Source: Dyadobacter sp. 676 (GTDB taxonomy: Bacteria; Bacteroidota; Bacteroidia; Cytophagales; Spirosomataceae). Taken from it: a DNA stretch of 64,000 nucleotides. The position numbers were made by a program, and so were the translations under genes. The notes under the pieces were generated by a model. It searched no databases. It was not told the origin of the DNA and saw only the letters and a list, made by a program, of their open reading frames with translations. Shown here piece by piece: positions 56,609 through 64,000 of the stretch (the first letter of the stretch is position 1; every line of letters starts with the position of its first letter). The stretch covers positions 1,550,001-1,614,000 of the forward strand of contig NZ_CP159289.1 in assembly GCF_040448675.1 (NCBI RefSeq). Direction: 5' to 3'.

Positions 56609-57487
56609 TTATTTGGCTTCGCGGTAAGGTACCTGGATATCCATTTTTCCCTTCCATTCCTTCGGGATTTGCAGGCCCAGCTCGTAGTGGATTGCATTGA
56701 TGACGAGTCGTTGGAAAGGTTCCAGCCTGAAATCTTCGGGATGCCCGAGCGTCGTCATGAACACTTTTCCGCCAAATGAGTTGGTACCCGTCCAGGCCAC
56801 CGGATTTTCGATCGCCTCTTTATCGGGATTTACGGATTTACCCATAAGCAGCCACGTCGAACCTTTGGTCGGATAATCGGGCAATACGCGGTACAACCAG
56901 GAGCGTACGTGAAAGGGACCTTTCACGCCTGTGAGGATCGGGTTTTTGGCCTGTTCCGGAATCAGGGTCACGTCGGTGCTGCTGTTATGGCCGTAATGGG
57001 TGTGCTTCGCCGCGCCGCCCCATCCCGGAGGCGCATTCAACGCGAATTCGCCGAAAGCGTTCCACTTCTCGCTTTCATGGCCTTTGGGGAAATTGAATGC
57101 GTGCGTGGAGGTGCGGAAGCCCATTACGGGCTTGCCGGCTTTGAGGTAAGCCTCGATATGCGCCAGTTGGTCCGGCGGCAACTGACGCCAGCGGAGGTAA
57201 AAAACGGCCAGGTCAGCGTCCTTCAATGCTTCCAGACCGGGGATATTCTTTTCGCTGTTATGATCGGGATAGGCTTTGAGGACGATCGTGCGCATGCCGT
57301 AGTTTTTTTCAAGTTCGGCCGCGATGATTGGGAGCGTTTCCTCGCCGCTGTACTCATGATCGCCTGTGACGAAAACGACGAGCGGTTTCTTGCTTTTTTG
57401 GGAAGACTGCGCGGCCGCGGAATGCGTGCCGGCCACCACTGCAAATGCCGCAAAAAGGAAGCAAATGCAGAACTGTTTCAATTTCAT
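56609..57487 (-). CDS. Secreted ThuA domain protein
   Basis: 292 residues with a signal peptide (1-24, ending AAAQ). The ThuA-like domain starts PLVVFVTGDHEYSGEETLPI and contains AVFYLRWRQLPPDQLAHIEA and a conserved LGHPEDFRLEPFQRLVINAI at the end. ThuA is a type 1 glutamine-amidotransferase-like fold, originally linked to trehalose catabolism; here the catalytic Cys/His/Glu arrangement is not recognisable. The ATG at 57487 was chosen, because the longer frame to 57577 has no family match. The gene is upstream of the multidomain heme protein, 44 bases apart, and the two probably form one secreted-module operon. Confidence 0.85.
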   Translation of the reverse strand: MKLKQFCICFLFAAFAVVAGTHSAAAQSSQKSKKPLVVFVTGDHEYSGEETLPIIAAELEKNYGMRTIVLKAYPDHNSEKNIPGLEALKDADLAVFYLRWRQLPPDQLAHIEAYLKAGKPVMGFRTSTHAFNFPKGHESEKWNAFGEFALNAPPGWGGAAKHTHYGHNSSTDVTLIPEQAKNPILTGVKGPFHVRSWLYRVLPDYPTKGSTWLLMGKSVNPDKEAIENPVAWTGTNSFGGKVFMTTLGHPEDFRLEPFQRLVINAIHYELGLQIPKEWKGKMDIQVPYREAK

Positions 57488-57668
57488 GATAAAAGGATTA
57501 AGATTCAAGCCTAGCGAGTAAAGAATACCTGTATAATGCAAAATGTGGCATAAACTACTGTGAGCGGCCATGCCCAAAAGTCATCCGAGGACAACTTTTT
57601 AAGAGGCCGTCAAAAGGAAGACTGTTTTGTACAACTTTTCCCTTAGTTAATTACAACGAAGTTTAATC

Positions 57669-58193
57669 TCAGACAATGAGCTTGTCCTGCTGGGCGGGCT
57701 GGAAATATTTGGAATAAATATCCCGGTAGATGAATAGCATGAGATAAAGCTGCCGGTACCTGCCAACAAACGCGTCGTCATCGGCGGATTCTTCAAGCAA
57801 ATCTTTGAGTGCTTTAAAGCTCAAGCCGGCCAGTTCCTGAAACTGTGAAGCGATTTTCAGGAGCTTGTCGCGGTGCTCTTTGAACAGTTTTACCTGCTTC
57901 TCCGCCTCTTCGAAAGTTTGCTCACCCCGACGGTACTTTTTTATCGGAGGACAAAAAAAGGCGGAACAGGTATGCGGACGAGGCTTATCATAAACTGAAC
58001 AACAGCCCGAAAAGTGCAGACAGGGCAAGCTAAAAAGCCGCGTACCTTTGATTTCGGTAGTCGACAGCCCCAAATCATCGGCGATTTTTTTATCCGCTTC
58101 GTCACGCACAAATCCATAAGGGAACAATGTACCATCACAGCACAGTCCGCACGCAACACAAAGGCCTGAAACGTCTTTTTCCCTGTCCGTCAT
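57669..58193 (-). CDS. YkgJ-family cysteine cluster protein
   Basis: 174 residues starting at ATG 58193. Cysteines near the N-terminus form LCVACGLCCDGTLFPYG (residues about 11-27) and a second group is PCLHFSGCCSVYDKPRPHTC (near 53-72) with FFCPP after it, the zinc/iron-sulfur cluster pattern of the YkgJ/UPF0153 family. The C-terminal half is helical and charged. A longer frame to 58328 overlaps the upstream gene and has no family match. Function of the family is not established; it may bind a metal cofactor. It follows the beta-barrel gene by 79 bases. Confidence 0.85.
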   Translation of the reverse strand: MTDREKDVSGLCVACGLCCDGTLFPYGFVRDEADKKIADDLGLSTTEIKGTRLFSLPCLHFSGCCSVYDKPRPHTCSAFFCPPIKKYRRGEQTFEEAEKQVKLFKEHRDKLLKIASQFQELAGLSFKALKDLLEESADDDAFVGRYRQLYLMLFIYRDIYSKYFQPAQQDKLIV

Positions 58194-58272
58194 CTTAATA
58201 CTTGTCAGATGTGTAAATGACAAAGATAGAAGCATTGGCCTCAAACGCAAAAACTTAGCAAAGGCACCTGCT

Positions 58273-59010
58273 TCACATAAATCGAAACCCGAGCGTAATC
58301 GAGAACCGGGAAAGATCCACACTGTCATCTTTCGACAAGTGCAGCGTTTCGGTGCTGAATTCGGTTTTGCGTTGAAGGCGGTAAATGGCCCCCATCATAG
58401 CCGTACCGGTGAGGTTGAGGGCGAATTTCGGGCTCACGGGCTGTTCAATACCGACGCTGACGCCCCAGTTCATGGTTTTGCCCGAGAATGTCAGCGCCTG
58501 TGTGCCAACGGTGCTTTTGTTTTCATAAGGCTGGTAACCCAGCAGTAGTGAGGTAAGAATGGCCGTTCTGCCGTTTTTCAGAAAGGAGCGATGAATAACG
58601 CCACCGCTTAGATGCTGGATCGTCACCTTCTCGGTTTGAGAGCTATCCATTCGGGCATCACCTTTGTACATTTCGTAGCGGAGGCCAAAACCTACGTGTT
58701 TCCACGGAAACCAGGCGATATCACCGCCGAATGCGATACCGGATTTGAGATCTTTAATATATTCCTGCTCGTCGTGACTGGTGATCCGGCCCGCGCGGAA
58801 CAGCCGGTAGGCGTACCCGCCGTTGAGGCCGAAAGTCCACCGTGGAAGTACCGGTACATCTGCCTCTTTTTCCCTTTCAACTGTCTTTCCCGAATGATCA
58901 AACGCCTCTTCGCGGTCTTTCCTCCATTCGGTGATGGGTGCTTCCTGGGCGATGGCAGACTGACTAACCATACCCAAAACAAGTAACAAAGCGGCAAACG
59001 ATCTGATCAT
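58273..59010 (-). CDS. Putative outer membrane beta-barrel protein
   Basis: 245 residues with a signal peptide (ends AIAQ). The mature part is a series of alternating-hydrophobicity strands: WTFGLNGGYAYRLF, GIAFGGDIAWFPWKHVGFGL, ILTSLLLGYQPY, NWGVSVGIEQPV, ALNLTGTAMMGAIY, and it ends with an aromatic residue (LGFRFM) like typical beta-barrels, with a final Phe near the C-terminus. No enzyme motif. Not assigned to a family. An exact -7 TAGTTTTG is 31 bases upstream on the minus strand. Confidence 0.65.
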   Translation of the reverse strand: MIRSFAALLLVLGMVSQSAIAQEAPITEWRKDREEAFDHSGKTVEREKEADVPVLPRWTFGLNGGYAYRLFRAGRITSHDEQEYIKDLKSGIAFGGDIAWFPWKHVGFGLRYEMYKGDARMDSSQTEKVTIQHLSGGVIHRSFLKNGRTAILTSLLLGYQPYENKSTVGTQALTFSGKTMNWGVSVGIEQPVSPKFALNLTGTAMMGAIYRLQRKTEFSTETLHLSKDDSVDLSRFSITLGFRFM

Positions 59011-59040
59011 TATTTGCGGAACGCGGCGATTTCAAGAGTC

Positions 59041-59048
59041 CAAAACTA
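59041..59048 (-). promoter_or_regulatory. Candidate -7 element for the beta-barrel gene
   Basis: Read on the minus strand: TAGTTTTG, an exact match to TAnnTTTG. The ATG is 31 bases downstream. A -33 element is not evident. Confidence 0.3.
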
Positions 59049-59090
59049 CTATTTTCAGGCCACATTCAGGCTTCCGGCTTTCAGAAATTG

Positions 59091-60405
59091 TCATAAAGCA
59101 GGTTTTACACCGGCTTTTTTCAGTTTTTCGATAATAAATGCCCCAATGGCCCGGCCCTGGTCCTGCCCGTTCTCGATGGCGTCGCGGTAATGGATTCCTC
59201 CGTAAAGTCTTGAAATAGCCGCCTCTTCCGATGCCTGGCGGAATGATTTGAAATCCCGCGCCGGCAGTTCGAAAATCACTTCGGTATCGTCGCGAAAAGC
59301 GAAATCATCGCCGAGAAGAAAAGTCAATATTTCGGCCACGGCGGTGGAAATAACGCTATGCCCGCTGGTGTACTCCGGAAAAGGCGGGGTTTGCAGCAAA
59401 GGTTGCCACTTCGGATCGATAGCCCGGTTAATCACGGTTTCGGGCCTTACCCGGCTGCTGCGGTACTTCTCATCCCAGCAACTGATGAATGCGTCCATGA
59501 GCGTCGCGGCCGCCAGCGAATGCACCATAATGCCTTTATCGAGATCGAGGTTGGCCTTGGCAATAGCGATACCGGTAATGTTCATCCAGTGCCCCCCCCG
59601 GGCTGATTTTCTTGAACCCGATATTCATATGTCCCGATGTGTTGATCGCAAACGGGTTGCAATCCCAGTAAGAAGCGATGAAGCGTTGCTGCTCCGTCAG
59701 GTTTTGGCCTACATTATAAACCTCTTTCACCAGTTTGTAAAATGCGCTCGAACTGTCTTTGCTGAACTCCACCGGCGGTTTCGGTATGAACTGATCGCAT
59801 GAATCGATCAGCATCGGCCGTATCGTTTTCCAATGCGGTTCCACACCTTCTATATAGCCTGGCGGGGTCGGATACCAGTAGGCATCGCCCTTTTTCGGGC
59901 GGTAACGCAGTCGCGTGCTGAGCGTAAGGTAGCCGTCCGTAGCAGCATCGGCCGCGACCTTTCCGGCAACTTCCCGCGCCACGGCAACCGATTTGTCGAT
60001 AACGGTTTGCGGATACCCTTCCCTAAGCAATGCGATAATCAGCTTTTTCTGATCCTCTTCCAGCATGTACCCCGACGGGATAATGAGCCGGCCCGTTTCG
60101 AGGATACAATACAACGCCGCGATCTGGTAATCATAATCCTTCGCTACCACGGTCACCGGATTAATGCTTTTCGTAAAAGTCCCGGGCGCCACGATCTGTT
60201 TGTTGTTCAATGCCACGATCTCGTGTGCCCCCATGAGGCAATAGGTATAAAACCGGCTGGCCGCAGGCGGATTCACCACGTCGTGGATCATTACCATCGT
60301 CACGGAAAAAACAGCGGGCTGCAAGTGCTTCCTCAGCTCCTGGCGGGCGGAGCCGGCCAATGCGGATTGGGAAAGGATTAAAAGAAAGAAGAGGGTCCTG
60401 CGCAT
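59091..60405 (-). CDS. PAP2 superfamily, vanadium-dependent haloperoxidase-like protein (frameshifted as sequenced)
   Basis: A 437-residue secreted protein if one G of the run at plus-strand C8 59592-59599 is removed. Then PGGHWMNITGIA continues without break. N-terminal signal ends SALAGS. The PAP2 active site is complete in the restored protein: Lys-x6-Arg-Pro in KYRSSRVRPE, SGH in PEYTSGHSVIS, and Ser-Arg-x5-His in SRLYGGIHYRD. The vanadate/phosphate-binding residues are therefore all present. As sequenced, the first frame stops after 289 residues and would lack the whole catalytic core. The ATG start (60405) overlaps the last base of the VCBS gene's stop codon (TAATG), so the pair is translationally coupled. 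Confidence 0.87.
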
Positions 60406-63400
60406 TACTTTTTATAATTTTTGTAAAACTGCAATGGCTCGTTGAATGCGCCAATGACTAAAAATGGTTGATTACCGATCCTGATTTCGACTGCCGACTT
60501 TACATCACCATTCACCGACAACCCGGAATCGGCCTGGCCCACGAAGCGGAAACCTCCTTTGCCGTCGCCAATGAACAGGCTTCCGTAATTGGCATCCATA
60601 CTGCCCAGTTTGAGCCGGTTACTGGTTTTATTGCCCAAAAGCAGCAAGTCTTTTCGTCCGTCGCCATTGTAATCTTCGGCCAGAATCTCACACACGGGCC
60701 CGAATTGCGCACGCGCGGGCATGGCTACTTTTTCAAACTTGCCGTCGCGGTTCATAAAACACACGCTGCGGAGCTCCCTTGCTTCGAGTTTACCTGCTTT
60801 CGCAAGCTCCGCGGCTGGAATTACATCCGGCATGGTCGCATTGGCATAGTCCCGGTAAAAAGAAAATTTCTTCCGCATCGGGTAAATCTGATCGTTCAGC
60901 TCGTCGCGGCTTACAAACGGGTAGGATTTGCCCTGCACGTAAAAATTAAAGAAGGGGTCAATGGAGCCATTCTTGTCGAAATCAGCGAAATACAACTCAG
61001 CGGGCTCTTTTTCGGAAGCCTTTATCTGCGAATTCAGGCCCAGGTTACCGGCCAGTAAATCAGGTTTTCCGTCACCGTCCAGGTCTTCTATTTTAACGGC
61101 ATTCCAAAAACCGCTTTCCTCACCGGCGAAGTAATCGGCAGTTTTGTCTTCAAAATCTTTTCCATTATAGGTAAAAATCTTCACCGGCATCATTTCCCCG
61201 ACGATCACCAGCTCGGCCCTTCCATCACCGTTCAAATCCCCCCCATTGGGCATCGGTAACCATTCCTATCTTGAAAAATGGCGATTCTCTGGCCTCGAAA
61301 CGGCCCTTGCCGTCGTTGACCAGTAAAAACGAAGCGGGTGCTTCCGGGTAGCGTCCGGGAATAATCCGTCCTCCTACAAACAGGTCGAGGTCACCGTCGC
61401 GGTCAAAATCATACGGCCGGACGCACGATTTGCTGCTTGCCTTCGTATTCGGCACGGAAAGAACGGCCAGGCTCAAGCCGCCCCGGCCGTCGCTCAGGTA
61501 GAGTTCATCCTGTAACGAAACCGTATTCGGTTCGAACATCGAATAGCCTCCTTTGGCAATATAGAGATCGTCGAAGCCATCGCCATTGCCGTCAAAAAAT
61601 ACTGCGGCGGAGATTGCCGAAGTGTTCTCATCCCCGATCGCAAAACCAGGCATTTCAATGAAAGACCCGCTTTTTTGCTGCAACCAGATCTTCGCCTGTT
61701 TATGCTGATCGCCGCTCACAAAAATATCCTCCAGCCCGTCCCTGTTCACGTCGCCCTTCGCCAGCACCGGGCCCGTTTGTGAGTACATCGAGAGCATTAA
61801 TGGCTGACGCTTGAAGTCGTTTTCACTGGAAGCCTTCGTGTTGGTAGGCGATCGCAGGCGGCTGCTTTTGAAACAATGCCTGCGCAATACCGGCCTTTTC
61901 GCGCCTGTCCGCCTTTCTGCTGCCGCTTTTTTCTACCGTCAGCAGTTGATTGCCCTTTACGTTTTCCAGGATCTGACTGGTGCCGTCGGGCCATAAAATC
62001 TGCACCGTGTCCACTACGGAAGCCTCTCCGAGCCCGAAATGCAGGCGCAGCGGCGTGCACGACAGATACCCGCGATTCGGGTTCACTTCCTGGTATTGTA
62101 ATGTGCCCTTGTTTTTCAAATAAACCCTGGTCCCTATTCCGCCTGCATTGGCTCCGTCCTGTTTCAATTTGAGTTGCAGCCAGTTGGTATTCTTTGTGTC
62201 ACTTGCCGTATTTTGGTATACAAATGCAGGCTCATTGATATTGTTGACTATCAGATCGAGGTCGCCGTCGTTGTCGAGGTCCGCGTACACGGCGCCGCTG
62301 GACACCGATGCGTGTTCAAGCCCCCAGGGCTGCTGCATCCGGGAAAACGTAAGATCCCGGTTGTTCCTGAAAATGTAGTTGGCCAGCATCGTGGACGGCA
62401 TCGCCTTCACGAGGTCCATGAGCTGGAACGGCTCCTTGTCGATGGCCCTTTTGATCTTATAGTCGCCCCAGTATTTGAGAAAATCCTTGTTGGTATAATC
62501 CCGCAAATAGCCGTTTGAAACGAAAAGATCCTTAAAACCGTCGTTATCGAAATCGGCGAAAAGCGGCGTCCAGCTCCAGTCGGTATTGGAAACGCCGGCA
62601 AACTGACCTATTTCGCTGAATGTACCATCCCCATTGTTGAGTTGCAGCATATTCCGCATATACTGCTTTTGCAGGTCCTGGTTCACCATCAGCTCGAACG
62701 CCTCATAGTTTTCCTGCAACTGAAGCAGCTTCTGCCGCTGGTTGTCCTCGGGCAGCATGTCCAGCGACATTACGTCCGGCAGGCCGTCGTTATTGAAATC
62801 CGCGATATCGATCCCCATCGAAAACTGGGCAAGGTGCCGGAAATACTGCCGGGTCACGTCTTTGAATGTGCCGTCGTGGTTGTTGATATAGAGGTAATCG
62901 GGCTCGTTGTAATCGTTGGTAACGTAAATATCTTCCCAGCCGTCCTGGTTCACATCGGCAATGGCGAGACCGAGCCCGAAGGTCAGCGGATATTGATGGA
63001 TACCCGCCTTCTGCGTGACTTCCACAAAACGGTTTTTCCGGTTTTCAAAAAGCTTGTTGCCCGCGAGTTCGTCGGTTTGAGTCCGGAACTTCGCCAGTTC
63101 CATATTGTCGATCTTTTTAGTGGTATGATTGAGCAGCATCATATCCAGATCGCCATCGTTGTCATAATCAAAAAAAGCGGCCTGGGTGCTGTACGAGATG
63201 TTGTCCAAACCATATTCTTTCGCCTGCTCAACGAATTTAAGGTTCCCCTGATTGATAAAAAGCTGATTTTTGCGGTCTTCGTCCTTTACTTTTCCCGAGT
63301 AGCAAATGTGGATATCGAGCAAGCCGTCGCCATTTACATCGGCCATTGTCACGCCCGTTTTCCAGCCGCCCCTACGTCCTTCCAGTCCCTTTCCGGCCGA

Positions 63401-63725
63401 CGACGTAATGTCTTTGAACTTCATCTTTTCTCCTTTCGCGCCGAGGTTCAGGTAAAGTTTGTTGGAACCCATATTGGACGTAAAAAAAGAGATCGTCGAA
63501 GCCGTCGTTGTTGATGTCCCCCACTGCCACGCCGCCGCCATTGTAGTAGTATTCGTAGGACATTACATTCTGGTTCTCCGTTTCGCTGATGGGGTTCACG
63601 AAATCGATCCCGGTCTGTTTGGCGTCGAGCAGGCGAAACAAAGTATGCTGCGCACTGACGTCAGTAAAAGGTAATGTCAGCAGCGAGATGGCGGGCAGGT
63701 AAAAACAAAGACCTTTTTGGTTCAT
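60405..63725 (-). CDS. Secreted VCBS/FG-GAP repeat protein with ASPIC/UnbV domain (three frameshifts as sequenced)
   Basis: A 1105-residue protein if three single-base insertions are removed: plus-strand A7 63482-63488, CC at about 61833-61834, and C7 61238-61244. N-terminal signal (MNQKGLCFYLPAISLLTLPF), then many FG-GAP/VCBS calcium-type repeats with D-x-N-x-D-G-x-x-D (VGDINNDGFDDLF, IADVNQDGWEDIYV, DVNRDGLEDIFVSGD), and an ASPIC/UnbV segment (NPNRGYLSCTPLRLHFGLGE to GTSQILENV) near 540-615. In the restored frames the joints read FFTSNMGSN, QHEASSENDFKRQ and AQWGDLNGDG. The family (CRTAC1-like) is extracellular, with unknown role. It sits between a SusD end and the haloperoxidase-like gene; ATG at 63725. 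Confidence 0.85.
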
Positions 63726-63765
63726 TGAAAGCACGATACCGATTTAGAAAGGAAGATTTACTACT

Positions 63766-63797
63766 AAAATAAAAAACTTCAACCGAAAGTTGAAGTT
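63766..63797 (-). terminator. Rho-independent terminator after the SusD-like gene
   Basis: AACTTCAAC (63775-63783) pairs perfectly with GTTGAAGTT (63789-63797) around CGAAA. On the minus strand the stem is followed by a T-rich run (plus-strand A at 63766-63776). It lies about 75 bases after the SusD stop; an additional imperfect hairpin lies between about 63821 and 63862. This separates the SusD transcript from the VCBS gene, or only attenuates it. Confidence 0.8.
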
Positions 63798-63870
63798 AAA
63801 ACTTAGTGCAGTCGTCGGGAAGGAAAGCACCAGGAAAAATAACATTTCCCGGCGCTTTCTTACTATTTAT

Positions 63871-64000
63871 TTATCCCACCAAACTCTGGACACCCAATTG
63901 TCGCCACTCGCCAGACGCCCTACGGCATCGGAATAATTGGCGCTGTTCTGTGTCGCCTCGGTGGTCGGGTAAGGCTGGCGGCGGGGAATCGTTCCGTTGG
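63871..64000 (-). CDS. SusD/RagB-type nutrient-binding outer membrane lipoprotein (C-terminal end)
   Basis: Only the last 42 residues are inside the window, stop TAA at 63871-63873. The reading ends GTIPRRQPYPTTEATQNSAN, then YSDAVGRLASGDNWVSRV and WWDK. The IPRRxPYPT segment and the final WWDK are typical for the C-terminus of SusD-like lipoproteins (SusD_2 subfamily), where they form the end of the TPR-based glycan- or peptide-capture domain. A SusC-like TonB-dependent partner would be expected further upstream beyond the right edge of the window. Confidence 0.85.
   Translation of the reverse strand, partial: QRNDSPPPALPDHRGDTEQRQLFRCRRASGEWRQLGVQSLVG

Noticed and set aside
57488..57577. 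30-residue extension of the ThuA protein
   Set aside because: The shorter start at 57487 begins with a clean signal peptide (MKLKQFCICFLFAAFAVVAG); the extension would bury it.

Overview
The window is a single, densely coded chromosomal segment with no rRNA, tRNA, CRISPR array, insertion sequence or phage gene that I can see. It comes from a Bacteroidota bacterium, most likely a Cytophagales member close to Dyadobacter or Spirosoma. Evidence for this is a fused MurF-alanine racemase, a PorW/SprE-type lipoprotein, a subtilase with a type IX secretion C-terminal domain, the C-terminus of a SusD-like lipoprotein, a DUF2911 protein, an AtpB with a signal peptide and His/Glu-rich extension, and TAnnTTTG-like promoter -7 elements. 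The genus is an inference.

Layout. 1-8.1 kb: the end of an HI0933-type flavoprotein, then a leftward operon porW-like lipoprotein > PBP1A > glycerate kinase > uvrC. 8.2-11.5 kb: rightward F0 operon atpI-like, small membrane gene, atpB, atpE, atpF, atpH, closed by a strong terminator, with no atpA or atpG behind it. 11.5-23 kb: mostly leftward housekeeping genes (sugar isomerase-like protein and esterase; clpC; WbqC-like; tsaC; glycosyltransferase; BrkB; thioesterase; mltG; Ldh-type dehydrogenase). 23-30.6 kb: rightward DUF502, a hypothetical, aroA, an FMN/Fe-S GltB-like protein, a secreted subtilase and a DUF2911 protein, with a Nudix gene between on the other strand. 30.6-44.3 kb: TRIC channel, thyA, osmC, pterin dehydratase, rsmI, DUF4105, inositol phosphatase, YfiT-like, a tiny Cys-rich membrane protein, acs, a methyltransferase, an ArsC-like protein, a dicarboxylate symporter, a universal stress protein and corA. 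44.3-53 kb: murF-alr, ppk1, gyrB and a polytopic membrane protein. 53-64 kb is accessory: a ThuA protein with a 1055-residue pseudo-SGNH/propeller/HEAT/cytochrome c protein, then a SusD C-terminus upstream of a VCBS/ASPIC-UnbV protein and a vanadium-haloperoxidase-like PAP2 protein whose start overlaps the VCBS stop.

The outstanding property of the sequence itself is that seven otherwise intact genes carry nine single-base frame breaks. Every one is cured by removing one base, and nearly all lie in homopolymer runs (G11, C8, C8, G7, C7, A7, C6, A6G2, plus one CC). They hit genes expected to matter (aroA, the PBP1A transpeptidase), so systematic sequencing or assembly insertions are the likelier explanation; slippage at the G11 tract in PBP1A is the only one I would consider as real phase variation. 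These genes are annotated here as whole genes with the break marked. The most interesting biology is in the last 11 kb: two multi-gene secreted redox-type modules that look like glycan- or nutrient-linked systems of unknown function.
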